Shown here: in pieces, positions 20,299 through 29,455 of the stretch
Layout: each line of letters opens with the position of its first letter
How positions within the stretch are numbered: the first letter of the stretch is position 1
NCBI GenBank assembly: GCA_963734845.1
Contig: CAVTIS010000008.1
Location: 124,001-188,000 of the forward strand
DNA length: 64,000 nt
Reading direction: 5' to 3'
Source of the DNA: JAKAVN01 sp963734845
Lineage (GTDB): Bacteria > Desulfobacterota > Binatia > Binatales > Binataceae
Program-made: the position numbers and the translations under genes
Notes under the pieces: model-generated
Database searches by the model: none
What the model was told of the DNA's origin: nothing
What the model saw: the letters and a program-made list of their open reading frames with translations, nothing else

Positions 20299-21951
20299 AT
20301 GCGGCAACTATGGAAGCTGAGAACAACGGCAAGGGCAGTGGCGATGGCCGCGGCGGTCAGCATGGCGACGGGCCCTGCGGCAGCGGGTCTTGCGCTCGCC
20401 CACGGCCACGATTCTGACACTACCACTCCGATCGAGCATGTGGTGGTGATTTTCCAGGAGAACGTCTCGTTCGACCATTATTTCGCCACCTATCCCAACG
20501 CGACCAATCCTGCGGGCGAGCCTTTCTTCGAGGCCGACGACAATACGCCAACCGTCAACGGCCTGACCGACGCGCTGAGGAACAATAATCCCAACTTCAA
20601 CAATCCGGCCAACGGCGCCAACGCGATCAATCCCTTCCGTCTCGACCGCAGCCAGGCGTCAACCTGCGACCAGGATCACAATTACGGCCACGAGCAGCAG
20701 GCTTTCGACCAGGGGCTGATGGATCTTTTTCCGGCCACCGTGGGCACCGGCGAAAACGCCTTCTGCGCGGCTGAGTTCGCCTACGGCAAGGACAAGGGCC
20801 TGGTGATGGGCTACTTCGACGGCAACACCGTCACCGCGCTGTGGAATTACGCGCAGCACTTCGCGATGAGCGACAACTCGTACGGAACGACGTTCGGTCC
20901 TTCGACGCCGGGGGTGCTGAATCTGGTTGCGGGCAACACCTATCCTGCCACGGGCAGCGGGGCCTCGGCGAAAATTGTCGCGGTCAGTGGCGGCGTCGGC
21001 ACCCTGGTCGGCGATCTCGATCCGACCGGCGACATTTGCTCCAAGGGCACCACGGTCCTGATGGGCGGCCAGAATATCGGCGATCTCCTCAACGCAAAGG
21101 GCCTCAGCTGGGGCTCGTTCATGGGTGGCTTCGATCTCACGATCACCAACCCGAGTCCGGGCAGCGGAACCGGTTGTGCCCGCATGAGCCCGGCGACCCC
21201 GGCGAACGGAGGCCCGACCGCGGACTATATCCCGCATCATGCTTTCTTCCAGTATTGGGCGAGTACCGCGAATCCGACCCATGCCCGGCCCACCGTAACT
21301 CCGAGTATGTACGGCACCGCCGCGGATCTGGCGGCGAATCATGAGTATGACATCCATGATTTCTTCGACGCGCTGAATGCCGACAACTTGCCCGCGGTCA
21401 GTTTCCTCAAGGCGCCGGCCAACATGGACGGCCATGCGGGCTATTCCGATCCGCTGCTGGAGCAGCAGTTCATCGTGAGCACGATCAACGCGATCCAGAA
21501 ATCCAGGTTCTGGCGCAGCACGGCGATCATCATCTCATACGATGACTCGGACGGCTGGTACGACCATCAGATGAGCCCGATCGTCAACCCGTCGGCGGTC
21601 GCCAGTGCCGATACCAAGAACAGCGATCAACTGAACGGCGCTGGCAAATGCGGCAATGGCGGTCCGGCCTTGCAGAGCGGCGGAAATCCCATCGAGGGGC
21701 GATGTGGTTATGGACCGCGGCTGCCGCTGATCGTGATTTCTCCGTATGCCAAGGCGAATTTCGTCGACGGCACGCTGACTGACCAGAGCTCGATCCTGCG
21801 CTTCATCGAGGACAACTGGAGCACCGGCAGAATCGGCGGCGGCTCCTTCGACGCGCTCGCCGGCCCGCTGAACAACATGTTCGACTTCAGCGAGCATCAC
21901 GGCCCGCGCCCGCGACTGCTGCTGGAACCGACCACCGGCGAGCCGCTTTAA
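20299..21951 (+). CDS. Secreted alkaline-phosphatase-superfamily phosphoesterase (phospholipase C/acid phosphatase type)
   Basis: 550 residues with an N-terminal signal sequence (Ala-rich h-region, cleavage near ALAHG). Phosphoesterase family PF04185: HVVVIFQENVSFDHYFATYP at the start with the metal-binding Glu-Asn, NSYGTTFGPSTPG in the middle, and ISYDDSDGWYDHQ plus GYGPRLPLIVISPYAK near the end. Members hydrolyse phospholipids or phosphomonoesters outside the cytoplasm. AGGAG lies 13 bases upstream of the ATG. A strong terminator follows. Confidence 0.9.
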   Translation: MRQLWKLRTTARAVAMAAAVSMATGPAAAGLALAHGHDSDTTTPIEHVVVIFQENVSFDHYFATYPNATNPAGEPFFEADDNTPTVNGLTDALRNNNPNFNNPANGANAINPFRLDRSQASTCDQDHNYGHEQQAFDQGLMDLFPATVGTGENAFCAAEFAYGKDKGLVMGYFDGNTVTALWNYAQHFAMSDNSYGTTFGPSTPGVLNLVAGNTYPATGSGASAKIVAVSGGVGTLVGDLDPTGDICSKGTTVLMGGQNIGDLLNAKGLSWGSFMGGFDLTITNPSPGSGTGCARMSPATPANGGPTADYIPHHAFFQYWASTANPTHARPTVTPSMYGTAADLAANHEYDIHDFFDALNADNLPAVSFLKAPANMDGHAGYSDPLLEQQFIVSTINAIQKSRFWRSTAIIISYDDSDGWYDHQMSPIVNPSAVASADTKNSDQLNGAGKCGNGGPALQSGGNPIEGRCGYGPRLPLIVISPYAKANFVDGTLTDQSSILRFIEDNWSTGRIGGGSFDALAGPLNNMFDFSEHHGPRPRLLLEPTTGEPL

Positions 21952-21988
21952 TCGGACAAGGCTACGCTTTCGCGCTCCCCGACCGCGA

Positions 21989-22031
21989 GACGGGCGCGCC
22001 TAGCCAAGGGGCTGCGCGCCCGTCGCCTTTT
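21989..22031 (+). terminator. Rho-independent terminator after the phosphoesterase
   Basis: GACGGGCGCGC (21989-21999) pairs perfectly with GCGCGCCCGTC (22014-22024) across a 14-base loop, followed by GCCTTTTATTTC. An 11-bp GC stem plus a T-rich tail is a convincing terminator for the gene ending at 21951. Confidence 0.8.
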
Positions 22032-22193
22032 ATTTCGGTCTCCTGAGCGAAGCGCGCCCGGTTCCTTTGGTCATCATCTTGTAGAACCATTCGTGAACGG
22101 CCCTCTCCGTCTATTCCGTTTCTTCGCTCGGATGACTGAAGAAATGACTGAAGGAAGAGACTTCACTGAGAAAGAGGGGGCCTCGGTCGAGAA

Positions 22194-23424
22194 TTACGGC
22201 GCCGACGCGCCCGGGGTATCGGCCATTGGGCGGATGGGCGCTTGCCGAGGCAAGTTCGAGCCGCCCGGATGCGGTTTTGACGGCCGTGCAGTCGCCGTCC
22301 AGGTGGCTCCGCCGTCTGAGGTCAAGAGCAAGCGGCCGGTGGAGAGCATCCAGCCCCGCTTTGCATCGACAAAGCTCAATTGCGAGGCCGTCGCCCATCG
22401 CGCGCCGCTCCACTTGGCGTACTGCGTGACGTCATTGTTTGTCCGACCGTTCGGGCCGATTGCGGAGAAGATCAGCCGGTCATCCGATATCGTAGCGGTA
22501 AACCAAACCGAGTCGGACACCGCCGACACGATCCGCTGTCCGACCGACGATTCTCGTAGGCCTGCCAGGTTCTACCTGCAACGTGCGCCCGCTGTCCGCC
22601 GTCTTGAACAATACTGCTGCGGACTTCGCTTTGACGCCAGAGTAGATTACCGGCAGCAACCCGTGCTTCGCATCGCTGAAGGTCGGAACGTCATAGGTAG
22701 CGTCGATCGCCGGATAAATCTCCTTTGGTGCCTTCAGGTCAAGCTGTTGCCAGCTATATCCTGCGTCATGCGTGACAAATAGCTCTTCGCCGGGACCACC
22801 CGCTAACCAGATATCATCAGGTGTCACAGGGTTGATGGCGCCTTCCACGCCAGGAGAGTTCAGCGGTCCGCACCAGGTTCGGCAGCCGTCGGAGGTCATC
22901 AGTAGCATTCCGAGCTGAAAGGCGGAGCTACTCATCACATCGAGGTTCATCCAGCCATGGAGAGGGTCCGAGAACGCGATTCGACCATCGCCTGTGAGAG
23001 AAGTCGCTCGTGGATTGAAGTTCGGTAGCTTCACTGGTGCGATCGACCAGTCCGATCCTGCGTTTGTGGTGGATGCCAGATCAAACTGTGGTGCATCTTG
23101 ATCCGCGCCAAATTCCCTGAGCAGCACCCAACCACGGGCAGTATCAAGAAAGAAAACAGCGGTGATCGCTTCGGGAGATTGCGTTGACGGCGTGATGTCC
23201 TTCCACTGGGCTCCTGCGGTTGTGGTCCAAAAGAGACGGCCTGCGGCTCCCCGGCCCATCACTACGTAGTCAGTCGTCGCCCAGCCGACGTTGGCCATCA
23301 GCAGCTTCATGGATTGCACGCGGCCCTGACTAACCTGGGCCGAAACGCTGGAGAGCGGGGCAACCAGGGATATCAGGATAAGAACCAAGCGCCACGTCCT
23401 TATTTCCCAGGTTCTCATGCGCAA
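22194..23424 (-). pseudogene. Exported YCF48/BNR-repeat protein with one frameshift
   Basis: Signal peptide (hydrophobic residues ~12-28, cleavage near VSAQ) followed by BNR/YCF48-like beta-propeller repeats, recognisable by recurring TTxAGxxW, TSDGxRTW and THDAGYSW motifs. The first frame runs to about 22572, where it drifts into nonsense. Skipping one base around 22570-22575 restores homologous sequence (SSVGQRIVSAVSDSVWF and LLTSDGGATWT) to the stop at 22194. Reconstructed length ~410 residues. Function unknown; such propellers often sit in the periplasm. It follows the VOC gene by 28 bp. Either a recent pseudogene or a base-call error. Confidence 0.75.
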
Positions 23425-23452
23425 GTCCTCATGTTCAGCTTCGTCTGCGCAG

Positions 23453-23872
23453 CTATTCGGCCAGCAGGCCCTTGCCCGGGATGTGATTGACTTCTAACCG
23501 GATGCCGTCGGGGTCTTCGAACAGCACCGAGTAGTAGCCCGAGGCCCATGCGCCCTCTTCGGGTGGATGGACAACCGTGGCGCCTATGCTGAGCAGGAAC
23601 TGGTAGACCGCATCGACGTCCTTGCGCTCGCGCGCACGCAGGCATACGTGGTGCAACCCCGCGCGCCCCTGCACGAAACGCTCTCCGCGATATTGCTCCT
23701 CGGCCTTGTGGATACCCATCCCGGTGCGCCCGCCAATACAGTAGAACTGCGAGCCGGTCTTGCGCACCACGAACGTCAAGCCCAGAAACGGCAGCAGCTT
23801 CTCGTAAAACGGCAGGCAGGCCTCGTAGTCGCTGACCGTCAGCATCACATGAGCGACGCCGTTAATCTCCAT
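23453..23872 (-). CDS. VOC-family (glyoxalase/dioxygenase-like) protein
   Basis: 139 residues from ATG 23872, which has AAGGAG eight bases upstream; an upstream in-frame start at 23899 has no such support. Two beta-alpha-beta-beta-beta modules: GVAHVMLTVSD begins the first (metal-binding His), AGLHHVCLRA the second (His), and FEDPDGIRLEVNHIP carries the terminal Glu ligand. These enzymes bind a divalent metal and act as lyases, dioxygenases or resistance proteins. The exact reaction cannot be read from sequence. Confidence 0.85.
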   Translation of the reverse strand: MEINGVAHVMLTVSDYEACLPFYEKLLPFLGLTFVVRKTGSQFYCIGGRTGMGIHKAEEQYRGERFVQGRAGLHHVCLRARERKDVDAVYQFLLSIGATVVHPPEEGAWASGYYSVLFEDPDGIRLEVNHIPGKGLLAE

Positions 23873-24101
23873 CGCTTTTACTCCTTCCACATCTGCCACA
23901 TGTGCCGCCGGTTACAGCGTCCACAAGCCTCTGGTGCGGCGGCAGCGGATGGGGCGGTTCTTTCTTGCCGCCGGTCAATCTATGCTATAGAAGTTGCGCC
24001 TGAACGAAAGCCAAGGCCTCGGGCGCGGCGGCTTCTCAGCCCATCCCTTCGGCCGTATAATTTGGAAGGCGCCGCTGCCCGACAGGAGAGGATGACGGAA
24101 C

Positions 24102-24461
24102 ATGCCCTGGACCATAACCCGACTGTGCATTGACTGCGTTGACACCGGATGCGTCAGCGTGTGTCCGGTCGATTGCATCTACGAGTATGTGGGTGAGGAC
24201 AAACAGCGCTTCCCCAACATGCTCTATATCAACCCCGACGAATGTATCGACTGCGGCGCATGCGAACCCGAGTGCCCGTGGCAGGCGATCTTCGAGGAAC
24301 CGGCGACCCCCGAGGTCTTCAAAGACGACATCGCGCTCAACCATGCCACGCTGGAGCTGGCCGACCAGTTCAAAGTGAAGACCTTCACCCAGATCGAACA
24401 TCCCACCTCCGACCAGATCGCGGAGAACAAACGCAAGTGGGGGCTCGACCCGAACGCCTAG
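24102..24461 (+). CDS. fdxA: 7Fe-8S ferredoxin (FdxA type)
   Basis: 119 residues. The nine N-terminal Cys (9, 12, 17, 21, 25, 48, 51, 54, 58) reproduce the spacing of Azotobacter ferredoxin I with a longer loop between the halves. By that alignment Cys9, 17 and 58 bind the [3Fe-4S] cluster and Cys21, 48, 51 and 54 the [4Fe-4S] cluster. CPVDCIY and PDECIDCGACEPECP are diagnostic. The ~50-residue C-terminal extension matches FdxA proteins. A low-potential electron carrier; its partner enzymes are not evident here. Confidence 0.92.
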   Translation: MPWTITRLCIDCVDTGCVSVCPVDCIYEYVGEDKQRFPNMLYINPDECIDCGACEPECPWQAIFEEPATPEVFKDDIALNHATLELADQFKVKTFTQIEHPTSDQIAENKRKWGLDPNA

Positions 24462-24520
24462 GTGGCGCGACCAGCTAATCTCAGGCGACTGAGCCAGCTA
24501 AGCTAACGCCGAATCGACCA

Positions 24521-24559
24521 GCGGCGCCGGACCCGCAATCATCGCGTATCCGGCGCCGC
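24521..24559. terminator. GC-rich hairpin between convergent ferredoxin and Trp-repeat genes
   Basis: GCGGCGCCGGA (24521-24531) pairs perfectly with TCCGGCGCCGC (24549-24559), loop 17 bases, followed by a T/C-rich stretch. A second 7-bp hairpin (24578-24584 with 24594-24600) follows. They probably end transcription from both sides, though neither has a clean T-tract. Confidence 0.5.
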
Positions 24560-24613
24560 CGTCACGTTCCTTCCTTTGACCGCCGCGCGCCGGGGCGGTC
24601 TGCTGCGTCCGCG

Positions 24614-26086
24614 CTAGTGATGCTTCTGCGGCCCCTGAGGTCCGCCGCCATGCGCCGCCTGCGGGGGCGGACCACCGTGCTGCTGCGGAGGCGGCAAAGC
24701 CGCAGCCGCCCGATGCGGCGGAATCGGATTGCCGTGAAACTGCGGCGGAGGCGGCGGCGCGATCCGCGGCGGTGGCGGCTTCGGGTTCGGATGTGACAAC
24801 GCCTGAAGCTGTTGATTGTGCCGGCTCTCGACGGCCAGCTCCCGCGCCGCCTGCTTGCGCTCGAGCGCTTGCTGCTGCTGCAGGTGTTGTTGGGCCGCGG
24901 TCTGCTCCTGCTGCATTTGCCGCTGCGTCGCCGCCAGCACTTGCTGCTGATGCTGGCGCTCCAGCGCCTGCACCTGCTGCTCGTGCTGTTGCAGGGCCTG
25001 CGGCCCCGCCATAGGAGCGGGCCGGCCGGCCGGCCCTCGCTGCTGCGGCAGGTGTTGCGGCTGCGGCGGCTGCTGCTGTTCCAGCCGCTGGGGCGGTTGC
25101 CGTAATTGGCGCTGCGGCAACTGCTGTTGCTCGTGTTGGCGCTCGAGGTCCGACATCTGCCGGGTGTGCTGTTGCTCGATCGTTTGCAGCTGTGCCTGGC
25201 TTTTGCGCCCCACCACCTGAAGCTGCTCGGTATGCTGTCGCGCGATCACCTGTGCCTGAGTATCATGATGATTCTCGATCGCGTGCTGCTGCTCGACGTG
25301 CTGGCGCTCGATTGACTCTTGCAGAGGCTGGCGCCAGTCCGGGTGACGCGCGACGGCGACCTGGGGCTCTCTGGCCGCCCACCAGTTCAGGTCATGCCAT
25401 TGGTGCTGGGCGTCGTTGTCGCCCTGCCATTCGGGATGATGCTGGGGAATCCAGGTGGGATTGTTCTGATGCCACCACGAGTCGTTGTGCCAGACGTGAT
25501 GGTCGTCGAAATCGCCCCACCAGTCAGGATGATTCTGGTGCGCGTAGTCGGGCCGATGCGCCCACCACCAATCAGCCGGGTACCATCGGTCCTGATCGTA
25601 GTTGCCCCACCAGTCCGGATGATGCTCGAGCATCCATGCGCGCTTATGCTGCCACCACCACGAAGCGGGATACCAGACACCATTGTCGCGGTAGCCCCAC
25701 CATTCGGGATGATTCGCGCGCGTCCAGGCGGGCTGGTACTGCCACCACCAGGAAGCGGGGTACCACACGCCCTGGTAAAAATCGCCCCACCACTCGGGAT
25801 GATGTAGCTGCGTCCATGCGGGCTCGTTCTGCCACCACCATCCGGCGGGATGCCACATGTGGTCTTCGTCGAAATCGCCCCACCAGTCAGGATGATTGGC
25901 TTGAACCCACTCGGGCTGGTTCTCCCACCACCATGACGCGTCGTGCCAGGTGTGGCTCTGATCGTATTCGCCCCACGCCGGTGGAGGAGGTATTTGTGCT
26001 GGCCACGGGGCGTATTGCGCGAGCGCAGGAGCCGCCAGCATCAACATCACGACGGCCGCTGCCAGAAAACTCTTCAGTGCTTTCAT
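24614..26086 (-). CDS. Exported protein with seven Trp-rich ~31-residue repeats and a Gln/Pro-rich tail
   Basis: 490 residues from ATG 26086 (GGAG six bases upstream). Residues 1-23 are a signal peptide ending ALA-Q. Residues 38-251 are seven tandem repeats (starts at 38, 69, 100, 130, 160, 190, 221) of 30 or 31 residues. Each has, in order, WG, an acidic/aromatic turn, W[HY], an Ala-x-WWW core, Pro, Trp, and a terminal HHP[DE]W. The last two units are degenerate (WW only, Gln for the first Trp in the seventh). Residues ~255-430 are Gln/His/Glu-rich, with heptad-like spacing suggesting coiled coil. Residues 431-490 are Pro/His/Gly-rich and probably disordered. I recognise no family. An envelope or extracellular structural or ligand/metal-binding role is only a guess from His and Trp content. 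Monocistronic. Confidence 0.85.
   Translation of the reverse strand: MKALKSFLAAAVVMLMLAAPALAQYAPWPAQIPPPPAWGEYDQSHTWHDASWWWENQPEWVQANHPDWWGDFDEDHMWHPAGWWWQNEPAWTQLHHPEWWGDFYQGVWYPASWWWQYQPAWTRANHPEWWGYRDNGVWYPASWWWQHKRAWMLEHHPDWWGNYDQDRWYPADWWWAHRPDYAHQNHPDWWGDFDDHHVWHNDSWWHQNNPTWIPQHHPEWQGDNDAQHQWHDLNWWAAREPQVAVARHPDWRQPLQESIERQHVEQQHAIENHHDTQAQVIARQHTEQLQVVGRKSQAQLQTIEQQHTRQMSDLERQHEQQQLPQRQLRQPPQRLEQQQPPQPQHLPQQRGPAGRPAPMAGPQALQQHEQQVQALERQHQQQVLAATQRQMQQEQTAAQQHLQQQQALERKQAARELAVESRHNQQLQALSHPNPKPPPPRIAPPPPPQFHGNPIPPHRAAAALPPPQQHGGPPPQAAHGGGPQGPQKHH
25330..25995 (-). repeat. DNA tandem repeats encoding the Trp-rich units
   Basis: Seven imperfect direct repeats of 90 or 93 bp. The recurring plus-strand signatures are a TGCCACCACCA-type block (Trp codons) and CCCCACCA followed by TCGGGATGAT-like sequence. 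The third to fifth copies are the most alike, which suggests recent unit duplication. Confidence 0.85.
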
Positions 26087-26209
26087 CGTCAGCTCCGCTG
26101 AGCTCAGCCCATCAACCAGCGCATGAGCCTCCAATCTAACGATACGTAGGCCTTGGACGGAGGTTTCCGAAGGAATTCGGGCATTTCCAGCAGCGGATTG
26201 GATGCTGAC

Positions 26210-26235
26210 CCCTCCCGCAAGACCAGTCGGGAGGG
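26210..26235. terminator. Hairpin between jag and the Trp-repeat gene
   Basis: CCCTCCCG (26210-26217) pairs with CGGGAGGG (26228-26235) over a 10-base loop. The T-rich side faces rightward, where no gene ends, so its use as the jag terminator (leftward) is uncertain. Confidence 0.4.
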
Positions 26236-26246
26236 ATTTATTAAGG

Positions 26247-27425
26247 CTAGAACATCCGTTTCTGCCCGTGCTTGAAGCCGCCCTGCTGGCCGACCGGCTG
26301 ATCGCGCTCGCGCTGCGGATCGGACTCGCGTTCGCGTTCGCGATTACGGCCGCCACCACCCCCGCCGCCACGCGGCCGTCCGTCGCCGCGAGCGCCGCCG
26401 CTTTCGCGGCGCTCACCGACCGGGATTATCTCGACCACGCGCAAGAAACCGTCGCCGGTCGAGCGGGTCGTGATCAGCGGATCGTCCTTGAGCGCGAGGT
26501 GCACGATGCGCCGGTCGCGCGGCGGCATCGGATCGAGCGTGACAGAGGCATGCTCGCGCTTGGTCTGCTCGGCCATCGAGAGCGCCATCCGATGAAGTTG
26601 GCGCCGGCGGCGCTCGCGGTAAGATTCCGTGTCAACCGTGATTGGCACGGCGTCCTTGATCCGCCGCGCCAGGATGCGATTGACGAGGTACTCCAGCGAA
26701 TCCAGGGTCTGGCCGTGGCGTCCGATGAGCAGCCCCGAGCCGTCACCCTTGATGGCCAGCTCGATTCCCTCCGAGTCTTCCTCGGTGACGGTGATCTCTC
26801 CGCGCTCGCCCATCAGTTCGAGAACGTGCGCCAGAATGGCAGTTGCCTCGCGCGCCTGTTCATCGAGCCCGACCGCTTTGCGCCCCGCTTCGCTTCCATC
26901 GTCGTCGCCGCCGCTCGGGCCTTCTTCATGCCGCGACGCGGCGGCGTCGGTGCGGCGCTGTGCGGGGCCGCTTGACGGCCGCGACGGCGGCGGCTGATCG
27001 CGGCGTCGGTCGCGCTCGGGCGCTTGATTGCGCTCGCGAAGTTGATCGTGTTCGCGCGGTGCTTCACGCTCGCGCGGCTGTTCGGCAGCGCGTTGCTGGG
27101 TATGAGCGCGAGGTGGCGGTGGCGGCGCGGTCCGCGGTTCGCCCGCACCGGCTGCGCTTGGGGCGGTGGACTGTGCGGGCGCGCGCGGACGCGGCGGCGG
27201 CGCGGGCGGCGGTGACATCACGCGGCTACGCGCGCCTTCTGGCGCTCGGCGTTCCACGCGCACGCGGGCCTGGCGCGCCCCGAGTCCGAGCACGCCGGAG
27301 CGCGGTGTGCTCAGCACGTGGATAATGACGTCGTCCTCGGAGGCTCCCAGCTGATCGAGCGCCTGCTTGATCGCTTCGTCGACGCTGGGGGCGGTTACCT
27401 CGATCGCTTCGTTAGGTTCGCTCAT
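26247..27425 (-). CDS. jag: Jag/KhpB RNA-binding protein
   Basis: 392 residues from ATG 27425, which overlaps the yidC stop by ATGA. Jag-N domain at 1-50 (VDEAIKQALDQLGASEDDV, SGVLGLG), a long disordered Pro/Arg/Glu linker (~65-190), a KH domain with the GxxG-type loop IGRHGQTLD, an R3H domain (SYRERRRRQLHRMA... PPRDRRIVH), and a Gly/Arg-rich tail. Family proteins bind RNA with KhpA and influence envelope growth. The long RE-rich linker and RGG-like tail are extended compared with Firmicute Jag. Confidence 0.92.
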   Translation of the reverse strand: MSEPNEAIEVTAPSVDEAIKQALDQLGASEDDVIIHVLSTPRSGVLGLGARQARVRVERRAPEGARSRVMSPPPAPPPRPRAPAQSTAPSAAGAGEPRTAPPPPPRAHTQQRAAEQPREREAPREHDQLRERNQAPERDRRRDQPPPSRPSSGPAQRRTDAAASRHEEGPSGGDDDGSEAGRKAVGLDEQAREATAILAHVLELMGERGEITVTEEDSEGIELAIKGDGSGLLIGRHGQTLDSLEYLVNRILARRIKDAVPITVDTESYRERRRRQLHRMALSMAEQTKREHASVTLDPMPPRDRRIVHLALKDDPLITTRSTGDGFLRVVEIIPVGERRESGGARGDGRPRGGGGGGGRNRERERESDPQRERDQPVGQQGGFKHGQKRMF

Positions 27426-29158
27426 GCTGCGGCAACTGGGGTGTACTGTTTGAATTCCCGATTCAGGAAAAACTGTTGAATTATACCCAGTACGTTGGAG
27501 GCAAAGTAATAGAGGGACAACCCGGCCGGCAGAGCTATGAACAGCACGGTGAAGAAGATAGGCATCCACATCATCATCTTCTGCTGGTTGGGGTCGCCCG
27601 CCTTGGGCATCATCCATTGCTGGGCGAACGTGCTAACGCCCATCAGCAAAACCACGATCGGAAGGCCATGGCAGTCAATCCCCGGCACCTTGGGCATCCA
27701 GGCGATGGGCAGGCAGTCGGGCGCCGACAAATCCCTGATCCAGAAGATGAACGGGGCATGGCGAAGTTCTACCGAATTGAGCAGCGCCTCGTACAACCCA
27801 TAAAGGATCGGAAACTGAATTGCCGTGGGGAGGCATCCGCCGAGCGGGTTGACGTGGTTACGCTTGTACAGCTCCATCATCTCGCGATTGAGCGCCGTCG
27901 AATCATCCTTGAATTTGGCGCGGATTTTCTCGACCTGCGGCGCGAGCCGTTGCATCCGCAGCGCCGAGCGCTGGGCCTTGATCGACGCCGGCAGGGTAGC
28001 CAGCCGTACCGCGAGCGTCAGCAATATGATGTCCCAGCCGTAGTTCGGCGCGATGGTATGCAGGAGTTGCAGCGCGCGTAGAAAAACCACCGCCAGCAGA
28101 CCGAACCATCCGAAGTTGATTGCCTTGCTCAGCGTCGGGCTCGCGGCCTCCAGCAAATTGAGCTGCTTGGGCCCCATGTAAACCGCAGTCGAAACCTTCA
28201 GCGCTCCCGGAAACAGAACCTCGGCCCGCGCCTCGCCCCCGCTGTACTCCATCCGCAGCTCGCCCTTGGTGGGCGCCTTGGGGATGAAGGCAGAAAGGAA
28301 ATAGCGATCGCCAATACCGGCGAAGGCGATATCGCCAGAGACCGGCGCAAGGCCCTTTTCGAGCTGTTTCTGGTATTCGTTGAGGACCTTGCCATCGATA
28401 TCGGCCTCGAGCGCCGGGTAATCCCGATAGCCCTGCTCCGGCGCACGCTCGGTCAGCGGCTGGGTCATGGTGAACCCGATCGCCTTGACGTTAGGGGTCG
28501 CACCGCCAACTTCCGCGTCGACATCGTAGAGGTATCTGCCGTTGCGGAAGATGAAACGCTTGGTCAGCTTGAGCCCTTCCCTGGTATCGGCGGTGAACGT
28601 GACAGTCGCGGTGTCGTTGCCCGGGCCGATTAGGACCTGCGCGGGCGCGTCAGTCGTGTAGTCGACGCCTGAATCGCCGAAGATTTTGCCGTCGCGGTTG
28701 ACAATCAGCCCGAGCGGCAGGCGCTCGCCCTGCACGATGACATCGTACAGCGGGCTATCCTTGCGCACCGTCTCGCGATAGCGCTTCAGCCGGAAGCTCA
28801 GGAGCCGCGCGCCCTTGGCCGTAAAGGTGGCGTGATAAAGGTCGGTGTCGGCTTCGATCGTGCGCGGTGGGCCGGTGCTCAGCGTCGGCGGCGTCAGCGA
28901 CTCGGGTTCCGGCATGCCGCCCGTCAACTGCTCGGTCGGGCCGGCGGTCGACATCGGGGAAGCCGCTGGCGGCTCCGTCGAAGCCTGCATCCGGGCCGTA
29001 CTCGATGCAGCTGGGGCGGCCGACGCGGCGCCGGTTCGCTGCGCGATCGGTTGACCGATTGGCGCCTTCGGCGGACGAATCCAGCGGATGATGTCGGCGT
29101 AAAAGATCGCCGCGACGACCAGCAGGACGAAGATGACGATCTGGCGTGTACTGTCCAA
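27422..29158 (-). CDS. yidC: Membrane protein insertase YidC
   Basis: 578 residues from a TTG start at 29158, with AAGGAG four bases upstream. An N-terminal membrane helix (about 7-26) is followed by a Pro/Ala linker, the periplasmic P1 beta-domain (~90-330, with FTMTQPLTE and ISGDIAFAGIGDRYF-like segments), and the five-helix insertase core (FNWG-like NFGWFGLLAV, LYKRNHVNPLGGCLP, PIFFTVLFIALPAGLSLYYF). The positively charged membrane groove residue is expected as Arg in SIKAQRSALRMQ. It inserts inner-membrane proteins alone or with SecYEG. Confidence 0.96.
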   Translation of the reverse strand: MDSTRQIVIFVLLVVAAIFYADIIRWIRPPKAPIGQPIAQRTGAASAAPAASSTARMQASTEPPAASPMSTAGPTEQLTGGMPEPESLTPPTLSTGPPRTIEADTDLYHATFTAKGARLLSFRLKRYRETVRKDSPLYDVIVQGERLPLGLIVNRDGKIFGDSGVDYTTDAPAQVLIGPGNDTATVTFTADTREGLKLTKRFIFRNGRYLYDVDAEVGGATPNVKAIGFTMTQPLTERAPEQGYRDYPALEADIDGKVLNEYQKQLEKGLAPVSGDIAFAGIGDRYFLSAFIPKAPTKGELRMEYSGGEARAEVLFPGALKVSTAVYMGPKQLNLLEAASPTLSKAINFGWFGLLAVVFLRALQLLHTIAPNYGWDIILLTLAVRLATLPASIKAQRSALRMQRLAPQVEKIRAKFKDDSTALNREMMELYKRNHVNPLGGCLPTAIQFPILYGLYEALLNSVELRHAPFIFWIRDLSAPDCLPIAWMPKVPGIDCHGLPIVVLLMGVSTFAQQWMMPKAGDPNQQKMMMWMPIFFTVLFIALPAGLSLYYFASNVLGIIQQFFLNREFKQYTPVAAA

Positions 29159-29167
29159 ATTGCTCCT

Positions 29168-29455
29168 TCAGGAAGGTTGCGGGCTTCGCGCCGGATTCGC
29201 CGGCACGGGGTCGTAACCGCATCCGCCCAGCGGACGGCATCGCAAAAGCCGGCGCAGGCTAAGGTAAAGGCCGCGGCCAAGGCCGTGGATAGCCAAGGCC
29301 TGATGTGCGTACTCGGAACAGGTCGGCTCGAAGCGGCAGGCGGGGCCGGTCATTGCCGTCAGCACCGGCGAGATCAGCCGTCTGTAGGCCGCGACGGCCC
29401 CCAGTGCTGCCGCGAGCGGCGCGGCGCGAAGCCGCTTGACGACTGGCTCAATCAC
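29168..29455 (-). CDS. yidD: Membrane protein insertion efficiency factor YidD
   Basis: 95 residues from GTG 29455, overlapping the end of rnpA by 8 bp; a longer frame to 29518 lies inside rnpA. YidD signature: YRRLISP, CRFEPTCSEYAHQAL and RCRPLGGCGYDPVP, with all conserved Cys. Amphipathic membrane-associated protein that supports YidC. Position between rnpA and yidC is the standard one. Confidence 0.93.
   Translation of the reverse strand: MIEPVVKRLRAAPLAAALGAVAAYRRLISPVLTAMTGPACRFEPTCSEYAHQALAIHGLGRGLYLSLRRLLRCRPLGGCGYDPVPANPARSPQPS

Noticed and set aside
25192..26139. Rightward open frames opposite the Trp-repeat gene
   Set aside because: They mirror the repeats of the leftward gene, which has a signal peptide and a good ribosome-binding site.
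26210..26235. Strong terminator for jag
   Set aside because: Stem is good but the T-rich side faces the wrong way, so it is listed only as a low-confidence hairpin.
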